Shown here piece after piece: positions 48,060-56,543 of a stretch of DNA of 57,452 nt. A program made the translations under genes and the position numbers. Source of the DNA: an uncultured bacterium (lineage in GTDB: Bacteria; Bacillota; Clostridia; Oscillospirales; Oscillospiraceae); assembly GCA_947364395.1 (NCBI GenBank), contig CANASS010000007.1:1-57452 (forward strand). Reading direction: 5' to 3'. Positions within the stretch are counted from its first letter, which is position 1. Every line of letters begins with the position of its first letter. The notes beneath the pieces are model-generated. The model made no database searches. It was not told where the DNA came from and was given only the letters and a program-made list of their open reading frames with translations.

Positions 48060-48317
48060 CGATCACATTCTTCTTGAGATGGTTCCAATCCACATACCTG
48101 CTGATTTGTTTTTCTATTTTACAATGAATCCCTCTCCCTGTCAAACGATATCGCGGGGAATCAGAGAGCCCCTGCCCGGTGTGGGGCGGAGGAAAGGCGC
48201 AATGGGCCCCGGGCCCTCCGGCGGCGCGGCTTTGCGCCCGGCATAGGTAAAAAACGGAGGCGCCGGGGACGGCCTGAAACCGTCTCCAGCGCCCTCCGCT
48301 GTTGAAGGGGGCTGATT
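48060..48317. other. Intergenic region with glgA terminator
   Basis: The stretch between the kinase and glgA (both reverse) holds no supported gene. At 48255-48298 CGGAGGCGC...GCGCCCTCCG forms a long stem; read on the reverse strand it is followed by six T (complement of 48249-48254), a good terminator for glgA. The rest, near the kinase start, is AT-rich promoter-like DNA. Confidence 0.7.
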
Positions 48318-50141
48318 TTACCAGGTCAGCTCCAAATACAGATCCTTATACTGCTTTGCGGAATTCTCCCAGGACAGGTCCTTGTCCATATCACGCCGCA
48401 CCATTTCGTCCCAGCACGCCCGGTCAACGAAATAGAGGGTCTTGGCCCTGTTGATGGCGTCCAGCAGCAGGCCCGCGTCGTAGCGGTCAAAGGTAAATCC
48501 GTTGCCTGCGTTGGAGTACATGTTGTAGGGCTCCACCGTGTCCTTCAGGCCGCCGGTTTCCCGGACGATGGGTACCGTGCCATAGTGCATGGCGATGAGC
48601 TGCGTCAATCCGCAGGGCTCGAACTGAGAGGGGACCAGCAGGGCGTCCGCGCCGGCGTAGATCCTATGAGCCCGGGTCTCATCGTACATGATGTTAGAGC
48701 ACACATTTCCGCTGTACGCGTTCTCATAATACCGGAAGGAGTCCTCGTACACCCAGTCCCCGGTGCCCAGCACCACCACTTGGGTGTGCTCGTCCATGAC
48801 CTGGGGGAGGATCGCGTTGATCAGATCCAAGCCCTTTTGGTTGGTCAGCCGGGAGATCAGGCCAATGACAAATTTGTGGTCGTCCTGGACAAGCCCCAGC
48901 TCCTCCTGGAGCTTGCGCTTGTTCTCCTTCTTCTTCTCCAGCACGTCTGCAATGCCGTAATTGGCGTGCAGCATGCCGTCGGTATCAGGATTCCAAATGT
49001 CGTAGTCGATACCGTTGACGATGCCCCGCAGCTTGCCGGAATGATACCGCAGATGGGCGTCCAGCCCCTCGCCGTAGTACGCGCTCTGAATCTCGCCCGC
49101 GTAGGTATGGCTCACCGTCGTGATGACGTTCGAGTAGGTCAGGCCGCCCTTCAGCATATTGGCGTCCCGGTAGCCCGCCTTCAGCGCGTCTTTGTTGAAT
49201 ACATAATCCGGCAGCCCGGACCAGTAGCGGACCGTGGGAATATCATAAATCCCCTGGAACCGCAGGTTGTGGATGGTCAAGATGGTCTTGGCGGTGGTCA
49301 GCTTCGTGTTGACGAACTGGGTCCGCAGGTACACAGGGACCAGGGCGGCCTGCCAGTCGTGACAGTGGATAATATCGGGGGTCCAATCCATAAAGTTCAG
49401 CGCCGCCAGGGCCGCTTTGGCGAAATAGCAGTACTTCGGAATATCGTCCACAAGATTGGTATACGGATTTCCGTTGCTGAAGAACTCCTCGTTGTCGATG
49501 AAATCATACACCACGCCGTCCCAGACGTACTCCATGATACCCACATAGAAGGAGCGGCCATCCGCGCAGAGGTCCATTTCAAAGGCGCCCCTGTACACCA
49601 TCTTCTCCTGATACTCCCAGGGAATACACTTGTACCGGGGGAGAATGACCTTCACGTCGCAGTTCTGTTTCACCAGGGCCTTGGGAAGGGCGTACATAAC
49701 GTCGCCCAGGCCGCCGGTTTTGACGAAGGGATAGCACTCTGAGCCGATAAACGCGACGCTTCTTCTGGGGGTGGCGTTGATCTCCACCGGCGGCTCTTCC
49801 TTGACGGTTTCCACAGCCTCCGCTGCGGGTGCCTCCGCACTAATAACGGTTTCCGTGGCCTCCGCCACGGGGACCTCCGCTTTGACGGTTTCCCCAGCCT
49901 CCGCCTTGGGAGCCGCTTTTTTGACGGCCTTCTTGGCCTGCCCCTTGGGAGCCGCCTGCTTGACGGCTTTCTTGGGTTCCTCCTTGGGGACCTCCTCTTT
50001 GACCGTCTCTACAGGGACCGCCGCGATCTTCCCGGCCTCCTCTTTCGCCTCGCTTGCTTCAGCCGCTTTGCGCTCCGCGGCGGCCGCTCTGGGCGGAATT
50101 TTCTTTTTGCCGCCGGCTTTTTCGTTCATCTTTTTAGACAT
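48318..50141 (-). CDS. glgA: Glycogen synthase with a repetitive N-terminal extension
   Basis: 607 residues. From about residue 128 it is a GT5 glycogen/starch synthase: VAFIGSECYPFVKTGGLGDV (ADP-glucose site KTGGL), HCHDWQAALVPVYLRTQF, IVNGIDYDIWNPDTDG, SRLTNQKGLDL and SQFEPCGLTQLIAMHYGTVP. The first about 125 residues are low-complexity Lys/Ala/Glu with repeated ETVKxE and KKAVKxAAPK units, absent from ordinary GlgA (about 480 residues). It elongates alpha-1,4-glucan from ADP-glucose. No other glg gene is adjacent. GGGAGGTACCAA precedes the ATG. Confidence 0.93.
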   Translation of the reverse strand: MSKKMNEKAGGKKKIPPRAAAAERKAAEASEAKEEAGKIAAVPVETVKEEVPKEEPKKAVKQAAPKGQAKKAVKKAAPKAEAGETVKAEVPVAEATETVISAEAPAAEAVETVKEEPPVEINATPRRSVAFIGSECYPFVKTGGLGDVMYALPKALVKQNCDVKVILPRYKCIPWEYQEKMVYRGAFEMDLCADGRSFYVGIMEYVWDGVVYDFIDNEEFFSNGNPYTNLVDDIPKYCYFAKAALAALNFMDWTPDIIHCHDWQAALVPVYLRTQFVNTKLTTAKTILTIHNLRFQGIYDIPTVRYWSGLPDYVFNKDALKAGYRDANMLKGGLTYSNVITTVSHTYAGEIQSAYYGEGLDAHLRYHSGKLRGIVNGIDYDIWNPDTDGMLHANYGIADVLEKKKENKRKLQEELGLVQDDHKFVIGLISRLTNQKGLDLINAILPQVMDEHTQVVVLGTGDWVYEDSFRYYENAYSGNVCSNIMYDETRAHRIYAGADALLVPSQFEPCGLTQLIAMHYGTVPIVRETGGLKDTVEPYNMYSNAGNGFTFDRYDAGLLLDAINRAKTLYFVDRACWDEMVRRDMDKDLSWENSAKQYKDLYLELTW

Positions 50142-50263
50142 TTGGTACCTCCCAAATCAATCGTTGGTATTGTGGCTGCTATATTGGTATTATCGGATGA
50201 TTTCCACTCCCGGTTTATACTATTTTACAATTATTTTCATAAATCATCCAATCCAATTTAAAA

Positions 50264-50343
50264 AACCTGTATTCACAACCTCAATTCACCGTCTGGCCGG
50301 GTGTTTTCCCGGCATGCGGCGGTTTCGGTTGTGAATACAGGTT
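50264..50343. repeat. Nested palindrome upstream of glgA
   Basis: AACCTGTATTCACAACC (50264-50280) and GGTTGTGAATACAGGTT (50327-50343) are exact complements (17 bases), enclosing a smaller hairpin GCCGGG / CCCGGC. The 80-base unit has no T tract and resembles a miniature mobile hairpin. It lies between glgA and the ABC ATPase stop; 50142-50263 is AT-rich promoter-like sequence. Confidence 0.75.
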
Positions 50344-50396
50344 CTAAACCAGCCTCTGAGCTTTTGGGGAAAACCGGCGCGGGCCGCCCGGTTCGG

Positions 50397-51182
50397 TCAG
50401 CGCTGCGCGTACCGGGAGAGAAATTGCCTGGTGCGCTCCTCCCGGGGGTGCTCAATAACCGCGCGGGCCGGACCCTGCTCCACAATCCGTCCGCCATCCA
50501 TGAAAATCACTTGGTCCGCCACATCCCGGGCAAAGGTCATCTCATGGGTCACGATGACCATGGTGGTTTTCTGCTCGGCCAGGGCGCGGATGACCCGCAG
50601 CACCTCGCCGGTGAGCTCCGGGTCCAGGGCGGAGGTGGGCTCGTCAAAGCAGAGGATGTCTGGGCGGAGGGCCAGGGCCCGGGCGATGGCCACCCGCTGC
50701 TGCTGCCCGCCGGAAAGCTGGTGGGGGTAGTGCTTTTCCCGGTCGCTCAGCCCCATCCGGGCCAACAGCTCCCGGCCATTGGCCTCGATCTCGGAGACGA
50801 TCCGCCTCTTATCGGCCTTGTAGTCCTGCCGCTCCCTGGCCAGCAGCCTGCCCGCCAGGGTCACATTCTCCAGCGCCGTATACTGGGGAAACAGGTTGAA
50901 GGACTGGAACACCAGCCCGAAGTGAAGCCGCTTTTTGCGGATGGCCGCCTCGGAGCGGGTGGCGGGGGCCGACCCGTCAAACAGCGTTTCCCCGGCCACC
51001 TTGATGATCCCCTGGTCCGGCGTCTCCAAAAAGTTCAAGCAGCGCAGCAGGGTGGTCTTGCCCGACCCGGAGGAGCCGATGATGGCCAGGGCCTGACCCT
51101 GCTCCAGGTCGAAGCTGATATCCTCCAGCACCTGGGTCGCGCCGAAATGCTTTTCAATGTGATGTACCTCTAAAAGCGCCAT
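50397..51182 (-). CDS. Polar amino-acid ABC transporter ATP-binding protein
   Basis: 261 residues: Walker A IIGSSGSGKTTLLRCLNFLE, Q loop FQSFNLFPQYTALENV, signature LSGGQQQRVAIARAL, Walker B LCFDEPTSALDPELTGEV and switch IVTHEMTFARDVADQ, the GlnQ/HisP class. About 25 extra residues after the Walker A region are not unusual. It is the last gene of the reverse operon with the permease and binding protein. Confidence 0.95.
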   Translation of the reverse strand: MALLEVHHIEKHFGATQVLEDISFDLEQGQALAIIGSSGSGKTTLLRCLNFLETPDQGIIKVAGETLFDGSAPATRSEAAIRKKRLHFGLVFQSFNLFPQYTALENVTLAGRLLARERQDYKADKRRIVSEIEANGRELLARMGLSDREKHYPHQLSGGQQQRVAIARALALRPDILCFDEPTSALDPELTGEVLRVIRALAEQKTTMVIVTHEMTFARDVADQVIFMDGGRIVEQGPARAVIEHPREERTRQFLSRYAQR

Positions 51183-51197
51183 GGTCCGCGCACCCCC

Positions 51198-51881
51198 TCA
51201 GCGGAAGAATTCCAGCTTCTTTTCCAGCCGGTTCAGCAGTATGGTCGTCAGGCCGCTGAAGGCCAGATAATAGACCGCCGTGAAAAACAGCGGCCACACC
51301 AATCCCGCGTAGCCCTGGTTGCCCTTCAGGAAGGACTCCCCCATCCAGATGATCTCCTGGAGGGCAATGACGCGGGCCAGGGAGGTGTCCTTCACCAGCG
51401 TGATGATCTCGTTGGACATGGGCGGGACGATGTGCTTGACCATCTGAAGCAGCGTCACTTGAAAGAAGATCTGCCGCCGGGTCATGCCCAGCACCAGCCC
51501 CGCCTCTTGCTGCCCGGCGGGCACCCCCTGGATGCCACCCCGGTAGATCTCGGAGAAGTAGCAGGCGTAGTTCAAGACAAAGGCCACCGCCACCGCCGTA
51601 AACCGGCCGTTCTCGCCGCTGCCCCAGGAAAACAGCTTCATCAGCGGGGGGACGAAGTAGAGCGCGATGATTTGCAGTACCAGCGGCGTGCCCCGGACCG
51701 CCCAGATGACAATGCGGGTCAGCCAGCGCAGGGGCGGGAACCGGCTCATGGAGCCAAAGGAGATCACCAGCCCCAGGGGAAAAGCCCCCGCCAGCGTGAT
51801 GAAGAAGAGTTTGAGGGTGCGCACAAACCCGGTATTCAGCGCGGCAAAGACAGTTTGAAATTCAGCGGAAGCAAAAAACAT
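51198..51881 (-). CDS. Polar amino-acid ABC transporter permease
   Basis: 227 residues with five hydrophobic helices. The HisM/GlnP family pattern is clear: RTLKLFFITLAGAFPLGLVI, VIWAVRGTPLVLQIIALYFV and the EAA-like coupling loop EAGLVLGMTRRQIFFQVTLL. It should form a homodimeric channel for the ATPase. GAGAGAGAGGACG precedes the ATG. Confidence 0.94.
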   Translation of the reverse strand: MFFASAEFQTVFAALNTGFVRTLKLFFITLAGAFPLGLVISFGSMSRFPPLRWLTRIVIWAVRGTPLVLQIIALYFVPPLMKLFSWGSGENGRFTAVAVAFVLNYACYFSEIYRGGIQGVPAGQQEAGLVLGMTRRQIFFQVTLLQMVKHIVPPMSNEIITLVKDTSLARVIALQEIIWMGESFLKGNQGYAGLVWPLFFTAVYYLAFSGLTTILLNRLEKKLEFFR

Positions 51882-51919
51882 AGGATCGTCCTCTCTCTCC
51901 TCACTGTGGGAAACCGCCG

Positions 51920-52807
51920 TTAATCCAGGATTACGGACTCCTGCACGCCGTAGGTTTCGGCGGTGGCTTTGGCCGTGCCGTCAGCCACGCTGGCCGCCCA
52001 GAAGTCGTTGAACGCCTCCACTAAGTCGGAACCGGGGCGGAAGCCCACGCCATAATTTTCCGACTCCAGCCCCTGGACGGTGTTCAAGTTGAGAACGTAG
52101 GTTAGTCCGCTGTAGCTGGTCCCCTCACCGACCATGGCGCCCGCCATGAGCAGGTCGATGACGGCGGCGTCGGAGGTTCCGGCGGAGACCTCCAGCAGGG
52201 TGTCCGCCTGCTTCTGTACCGGGATCACAGCGGCGCCCAGGGCCTCGGCGGCATCCTCTCCGGCGGAGCCGGACTCAACGGCCACGTTCAGGCCCTCCAG
52301 CGAAGTGAGGTTTTCAAAGCTGCCCGCCTTATCGGCGGGCACCACCAGCACCTGGGCGTTCTGGCAGTAGGGTACAGAGGTGCCCATGGCCGCCATGACT
52401 TCGTCGTTGAGGGTCATGCCGTTCCACACGCAGTCGATATTTTTGGCCTCCAGCTCGAACACCTTGTAGTCCCAAGTGATTTCGGAGAACTCCACCTCCA
52501 CGCCAAGGCTGGCGGCAAAGGCCTTTGCCATGTCGGCGTCAAAGCCGATCCACTGGCCGTCGGCGTCCTGGTAGTCCATAGGCTCAAAGTTGGTGATGCC
52601 CACCACCAGAGTACCCTTGTCCTTGACATAGGCCAAGTCGCTCTCACCCCCGGCGGGGGCGCTCTCGGCGGGAGCGGCGCTCTCCCCGCCGGCGCTGGGG
52701 CTGGCGGCGGGGTCGGAAGCCGGTTCTTTGCCTTCGCCGCCGGAGCAGGCGGCAAGGGTCAGGCCCATGGCAAGGGCCAGAAGCAGCGCAAGCAGTCTCT
52801 TTTTCAT
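51920..52807 (-). CDS. Amino-acid ABC transporter substrate-binding lipoprotein
   Basis: 295 residues from ATG 52807. The signal peptide is KKRLLALLLALAMGLTLAAC with lipobox LAAC, a Ser/Pro/Ala-rich linker follows, then the SBP_bac_3 domain: GTLVVGITNFEPMDYQDADG, WIGFDADMAKAFAASLGVEV, and a later CVWNGMTLNDEV. It binds a polar amino acid outside the membrane. First gene of the three-gene operon. A longer frame adds seven residues with a worse ribosome site. Confidence 0.94.
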   Translation of the reverse strand: MKKRLLALLLALAMGLTLAACSGGEGKEPASDPAASPSAGGESAAPAESAPAGGESDLAYVKDKGTLVVGITNFEPMDYQDADGQWIGFDADMAKAFAASLGVEVEFSEITWDYKVFELEAKNIDCVWNGMTLNDEVMAAMGTSVPYCQNAQVLVVPADKAGSFENLTSLEGLNVAVESGSAGEDAAEALGAAVIPVQKQADTLLEVSAGTSDAAVIDLLMAGAMVGEGTSYSGLTYVLNLNTVQGLESENYGVGFRPGSDLVEAFNDFWAASVADGTAKATAETYGVQESVILD

Positions 52808-52873
52808 TTGGATTGTTCCTCTTTTCAAAGTGGTTTGGGGAGAAATTACCGTATCCCTCTCGGATGCTTTATC

Positions 52874-52902
52874 ATGCTACCACAATAGCGCGATAATGTA
52901 AA
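52874..52902 (-). promoter_or_regulatory. Possible sigma-A promoter of the amino-acid ABC operon
   Basis: On the reverse strand TTTACA (52902-52897), 17 bases, TAGCAT (52879-52874). The -10 is weak. Confidence 0.4.
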
Positions 52903-52988
52903 GAGGGAAATGGACTTTCCATCGACGGCCCCGCCCTGTTTGTGACCTTGCTGTATACAGCGGTAAATACAGTGTGTGTTTTTGTCGA

Positions 52989-53080
52989 TCAGGCACAGAC
53001 CACTGCGTTTTCCGCCCCCAGCTCAGCGCCGGCAAACCAGGGTTCCCCTTCCACAAAGCTGCTGGTGGGGCAAAATACTG
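52989..53080 (-). pseudogene. Possible C-terminal fragment of an unknown gene
   Basis: A reverse frame ending in TGA at 52989-52991 reads AVFCPTSSFVEGEPWFAGAE then LGAENAVVCA, protein-like in composition but with no start codon or continuation upstream. It may be a remnant of a deleted gene between the ABC operon and ogt. I do not recognise it. The remainder of 52830-53228 shows only promoter-like AT-rich sequence. Confidence 0.3.
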
Positions 53081-53228
53081 CCTTAGGACGGCGGAGAAAT
53101 GACTTGCCCTGCCGCGCTATGTAGTGTAAAATAGTTTTATCTGATAGATTTCATGGATATATTCGGAAATGTGCCGTCTGGCCGGGAGCCACGCAGCCGC
53201 CGACCTGTGACGGGAGGGGAAGTGCACA

Positions 53229-53789
53229 ATGCAGTACACCAGCGCATATCGGTCCCCAGTGGGAGAAATTCTTCTAGCCTGTGATGAAATTGGCCTCACC
53301 GGCCTGTGGTTTCAGGGCGGAAAATACTTCGCGCTCCAGTTGGACAGGGAGCACCAGCCGCAGGAAACGCCGGTTTTGCTGGAGACGGCGCGGTGGCTGG
53401 ATATTTACTTCTCTGGGCGGGAGCCGGACTTTATGCCGCCTATCCATATGACTGGCTCCCCCTTCCAGCGCTCGGTGTGGAAGCTTCTGCAAAAGATTCC
53501 CTACGGAAAAACGACAACCTACGGGGAGATTGCCAGGAGTTTGGCGGCAGAGCGCGGTCTGCCCCGCATGTCTGCGCAGGCGGTGGGCGGGGCGGTGGGG
53601 CACAATCCAATTTCTATTATCGTTCCCTGCCATCGGGTCATCGGCGCCAACGGGAGCTTGACCGGCTATGCGGGCGGCCTGGAAACAAAACGGATGCTGC
53701 TGGCCTGTGAGGGCGTGGGCACGGACTCCGCGTCCGTATGCCTCCGTGGGAAGCGACGGCCTGCGGATCTAGCCCATGAACCGCGATAA
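53229..53789 (+). CDS. ogt: Methylated-DNA--protein-cysteine methyltransferase
   Basis: 186 residues. The DNA-binding and active-site domain has GSPFQRSVWKLLQKIPYGKT, TYGEIA, AVGGAVGHNPISIIVPCHRV with acceptor Cys134, and IGANGSLTGYAGGLETKRML. It repairs O6-alkylguanine in a suicide reaction. The final about 20 residues (SVCLRGKRRPADLAHEPR) exceed the usual end. GGGAGGGGAAGTGCACA precedes the ATG. Confidence 0.94.
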   Translation: MQYTSAYRSPVGEILLACDEIGLTGLWFQGGKYFALQLDREHQPQETPVLLETARWLDIYFSGREPDFMPPIHMTGSPFQRSVWKLLQKIPYGKTTTYGEIARSLAAERGLPRMSAQAVGGAVGHNPISIIVPCHRVIGANGSLTGYAGGLETKRMLLACEGVGTDSASVCLRGKRRPADLAHEPR

Positions 53790-53876
53790 GCTACGCAACC
53801 GGCAAGCCATTTCAGTTCAGCTCGTTTTGCCGCCTGTCAATTATAGGCGTCCTTTCAAAAATTTTTTAATTTTCCC

Positions 53877-53905
53877 TTTACAACGGCGGATAATCCTGCT
53901 ATACT
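53877..53905 (+). promoter_or_regulatory. Sigma-A promoter of the tRNA gene
   Basis: TTTACA (53877-53882), 17 bases, TATACT (53900-53905), 18 bases before the tRNA. Confidence 0.75.
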
Positions 53906-53923
53906 AGAGGTCGTTGAGAATAC

Positions 53924-53999
53924 GCGCCCGTAGTTCAATGGATAGAGCGTCAGATTCCGGTTCTGAATGTTGGGGGTTCGAGTCCCTCCGGGCGTACCA
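53924..53999 (+). tRNA. tRNA-Arg (anticodon CCG)
   Basis: 76 bases with encoded CCA. The acceptor stem GCGCCCG / CGGGCGT has a G-U closing pair. The D arm carries AGTTCAATGGATAGAGC, the anticodon loop is TTCCGGT in a TCAGA / TCTGA stem (anticodon CCG), and the T arm contains GGTTCGAGTC. Fragments of an integrative element begin a few hundred bases downstream. Confidence 0.95.
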
Positions 54000-54025
54000 A
54001 CTTGCATTGAAAAAAAGATGCAGAC

Positions 54026-54055
54026 AAAAAATCCGCACTTATATGCGGATTTTTT
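54026..54055 (+). terminator. Terminator of the tRNA gene
   Basis: AAAAAATCCGCA pairs with TGCGGATTTTTT around CTTATA, ending in six T. Confidence 0.85.
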
Positions 54056-54289
54056 GCATCATTTCCCCACACTTTAGATGAAATCCAGAAGAAAACAAAG
54101 CAGTTTGCAAAAACAGGGAGCGTAAAGTAAAAATTACGAAAAAAAGATGCAAATCGGACCGAAAATCACGGCTTTTCGACCCCCATCAGCCCTCAAATGC
54201 CGTGGGAGGGACTCGAACTCTTAAGAAGTGAAGGCTGTGCCTGGATCACCCCGATCCAACGAAGTCCACAAATATGGCATATTTACCGC
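54056..54289. other. Mobile-element border region with a tRNA-like scrap
   Basis: No gene is visible. GAAAAAAAGATGCA occurs both just after the tRNA (about 54009) and at about 54139. At 54198-54220 the reverse strand reads GAGTTCGAGTCCCTCCCACGG, the T-arm and acceptor 3' side of some tRNA, but its 5' part is missing. Such scraps are typical of attachment-site remnants left by elements that integrate into tRNA genes. Confidence 0.45.
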
Positions 54290-54330
54290 CGCCCATGACC
54301 AGTCAACAAGTGCTGGTCATGGGCGTTTTT
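54290..54330 (+). terminator. Perfect hairpin terminator at the element border
   Basis: CGCCCATGACCAG (54290-54302) pairs exactly with CTGGTCATGGGCG (54313-54325), followed by five T. The gene it once terminated is not present. Confidence 0.8.
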
Positions 54331-54534
54331 CGTTCCTGCGCCCGCACCCGGCTGCCAGGATAACACATCTAAAAGAATAAGGAAAACAAACGCCTGCGGT
54401 GAAACCCACTCTACAGCTGTTCCTTTTGGTGGTTTTGCTTCGTTTGTCTGCCATTCCTTGGTGGTGGTGGTAATAGCATTTGCCATGCCTTTCGGATATA
54501 CTTGGGTCACGATCAAAGGAAAGGAGTGACCACC

Positions 54535-54957
54535 ATGCCAGCCACTAAGAACCTCTGTGCTCAAATTGACCTCGACCTGCACCAAAAGATCTCCGAAGCC
54601 CGGGAACAGACGGGCCAGACCACCAGTCAGTACATCACGGACCTGCTCACCGAATACTTCAAAATGAAAGAAAATGGAGGAAATGAGATCATGACGAACG
54701 GTAAAACCAGGACCCTCGCCTTCCAGATCGACGAAACCCTTTTCCAGAGGATCAAGGATCACCTGGTGCGGGAGAGCACCCGCCTTGGGCGGAACTTCAC
54801 CCAGCGGGAGTTTGTGATCGGCCTGATCGAGCAGGCGCTGGCGGAGGCTGAGTCCGACGCCCAGGGTGGTCCCGATGCCTCCCCTGCTGGCCCTAGTGAG
54901 GCCCCGGAGGGGCCGGACGAGGAGGTGACCCAGGCGGAGGACAAGGGCCGGCGTTGA
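54535..54957 (+). CDS. ICE-type protein with two ribbon-helix-helix-like halves
   Basis: 140 residues from ATG 54535 after AAAGGAGTGACC. The first half (KNLCAQIDLDLHQKISEARE ... SQYITDLLTEYF) and the second half (RTLAFQIDETLFQRIKDHLV ... REFVIGLIEQAL) repeat the same beta-helix-helix plan, as in Arc/MetJ-type DNA-binding proteins. The C terminus is acidic and Pro-rich. Proteins of this kind lie beside the CHC2/Toprim gene in clostridial integrative conjugative elements, which fits the gene at 55555. Probably an element regulator or relaxosome accessory protein. Confidence 0.75.
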   Translation: MPATKNLCAQIDLDLHQKISEAREQTGQTTSQYITDLLTEYFKMKENGGNEIMTNGKTRTLAFQIDETLFQRIKDHLVRESTRLGRNFTQREFVIGLIEQALAEAESDAQGGPDASPAGPSEAPEGPDEEVTQAEDKGRR

Positions 54958-55064
54958 GCCCCCGCAGCCCCGCGTGTGGCCCCGTCCAGACCACAACGGC
55001 ACAGAAACAGCAGCGGCCCCGGAGCCTACCCGAACAGGGTGGTCACCGGGGCCCGTTTTTGTGT

Positions 55065-55244
55065 TCAGCCAGCCATGGCGGGCGCGGAATCCTGCCACAC
55101 GTCCTCCCGCTTCCGGGCCTGGAAGGCCCGGCTCTCGTCCAGGGTGGCCGTGCGGATGCGGCCCAGCTTCCCGCAGTCCGGGCACTGGCCGGGCTTGGCC
55201 GCCGCCTCCAGCTCATAGTGGCAGTGATCGCATACAAAGACCAT
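55065..55244 (-). CDS. Small zinc-ribbon protein of the mobile element
   Basis: 59 residues from ATG 55244 after AAAGGAGAGCGG. CDHCHYELE and CPDCGKLGRIR give the two CxxC knuckles of a rubredoxin-like zinc ribbon; the tail RAFQARKREDVWQDSAPAMAG is charged. This matches short proteins commonly found antisense to, or between, genes of clostridial conjugative elements. Function unknown. Confidence 0.65.
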   Translation of the reverse strand: MVFVCDHCHYELEAAAKPGQCPDCGKLGRIRTATLDESRAFQARKREDVWQDSAPAMAG

Positions 55245-55479
55245 TCTCTCCGCTCTCCTTTGTCCAGTTTCAATATCTGAGGCACAGCCACCAGCTGTGC
55301 CCCCTTCTCTGAAAACAGTATACCACCTAGATTCTATTGTATCAACCCATAGTGGCACATTTTGCATTATCCACAAAATAGAGTATACATAACAGCAAAT
55401 TCCCAGCCCTTCCCAGCGGGAAACAAGCCCCGCAAGGGCTTTGCCAGTCCGTCAAAACAACGAAAGTGAAACTACTGAA

Positions 55480-55528
55480 CAGCCCGGGAGGGCGCCCCCG
55501 ATTGTGAGGCGCCCTCCCGGGCTGTTTT
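55480..55528 (+). terminator. Strong hairpin upstream of the Toprim gene
   Basis: CAGCCCGGGAGGGCGCC (55480-55496) and GGCGCCCTCCCGGGCTG (55508-55524) form a perfect 17-base stem, followed by TTTT. It ends any transcript entering from upstream and lies 27 bases before the next start codon. Confidence 0.85.
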
Positions 55529-55554
55529 GCGTTTCAGCTGAAGGAGGTGACCAC

Positions 55555-56493
55555 ATGAGACAGCGGACAGGCCAGGAGGACTTCTGGAAATTCACGGACG
55601 AGGAGATGGAAACGGCCAAAAACACAGACCTGCCGGACCTTTTGGAACACCTTGGTTACCATCTGAAACGGACCGGGCGGTACTACACCACCACGGAGAT
55701 GGACAGCCTGATGGTCAAAAACCGCCGCACCTGGAAGCGGTACTCCAGCGGCAAGGGCGGCGATGCCATCACCTTCCTCCAAGAATTTGAGGGAAAGGGT
55801 TTTCGGGAGGCGGTGGACTACCTGCTGGACTTCAATGGGCGGGCTACGCCCGCCATACCCAGGCCCAGGCCGCCCCCTGCCGAGGAACCGCGCCCCGAGT
55901 TCACCCTGCCCCCGGCCAACGGGGATGACCGCCGTGTGTTCGGCTACCTGCGCAAGCGGGGCATCGCCCCCCAGGTGATCCGGATGTTCCTCAACACCGG
56001 CCTGCTCTATGAGGACGAGAAGTACCACAACTGCGTGTTCGTGGGCAGGGATGGTGCTGGCGTCCCCCGGTTCGCCAGCAAGCGGGGGACCTATGGCAAG
56101 GACGGCGCCAGCTTCAAGCGGGACGTGCTGGGCAGCGACAAAAGCGTGGCCTTCCCCATCCCCTGCGACCCCTCCATCCCCTGGGTACTGGTGTTCGAGG
56201 CCCCCATCGACCTGATGAGCTTCTGCACCCTGAATCGGATGGTGCGTTCTAACGCCATCGCCTTGTGCGGGCTCTGCGAGGGCGGGCTGAACCGCTGCCT
56301 GAAGGACCACCCCCATCTGAACCACGTGGTGCTTTGTCTGGACAATGACGGACCGGGCCGGGAGGCGGCGGAGAAGCTCCAGGCAGAGTATGAGGGCCGA
56401 GGGCTGAAGGTGTCCGCCCGGGTCCCGCCCAGGGGCAAAGACTGGAATGAGTTTCTTCAAAACCGCGGGCCGCCCTGGGAAAGGGGGCGGTAG
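55555..56493 (+). CDS. DUF3991/Toprim-domain protein of an integrative element
   Basis: 312 residues from ATG 55555 after AAGGAGGTGACC. The N-terminal part resembles a CHC2 primase-like module without the zinc ligands (LPDLLEHLGYHLKRTGRYYT, TWKRYSSGKGGDAITFLQEF). The DUF3991 region follows (FGYLRKRGIAPQVIRMFLNT), then a Toprim-like fold with VFEAPIDLMSF and VVLCLDNDGPGREAAEKL (Glu and DxD-type acidic residues). Such proteins support replication or mobilisation of conjugative elements. The open frame upstream is part of the terminator region. Confidence 0.82.
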   Translation: MRQRTGQEDFWKFTDEEMETAKNTDLPDLLEHLGYHLKRTGRYYTTTEMDSLMVKNRRTWKRYSSGKGGDAITFLQEFEGKGFREAVDYLLDFNGRATPAIPRPRPPPAEEPRPEFTLPPANGDDRRVFGYLRKRGIAPQVIRMFLNTGLLYEDEKYHNCVFVGRDGAGVPRFASKRGTYGKDGASFKRDVLGSDKSVAFPIPCDPSIPWVLVFEAPIDLMSFCTLNRMVRSNAIALCGLCEGGLNRCLKDHPHLNHVVLCLDNDGPGREAAEKLQAEYEGRGLKVSARVPPRGKDWNEFLQNRGPPWERGR

Positions 56494-56543
56494 GAATCAA
56501 GTGCATTTAAGGCAATATTCAATCAAAATCGGAGGAAATCAAC

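Noticed and set aside
46293..48077. 594-codon + strand frame opposite the hybrid kinase
   Set aside because: Shadow of the reverse gene, low-complexity His/Val/Gln-rich translation.
52942..53124. 60-codon + strand frame between the ABC operon and ogt
   Set aside because: No ribosome site and no protein-like pattern; the reverse-strand remnant is more plausible.
54198..54220. A complete reverse-strand tRNA gene
   Set aside because: Only the T-arm/acceptor 3' side is present; no matching acceptor 5' strand, D arm or anticodon arm upstream.
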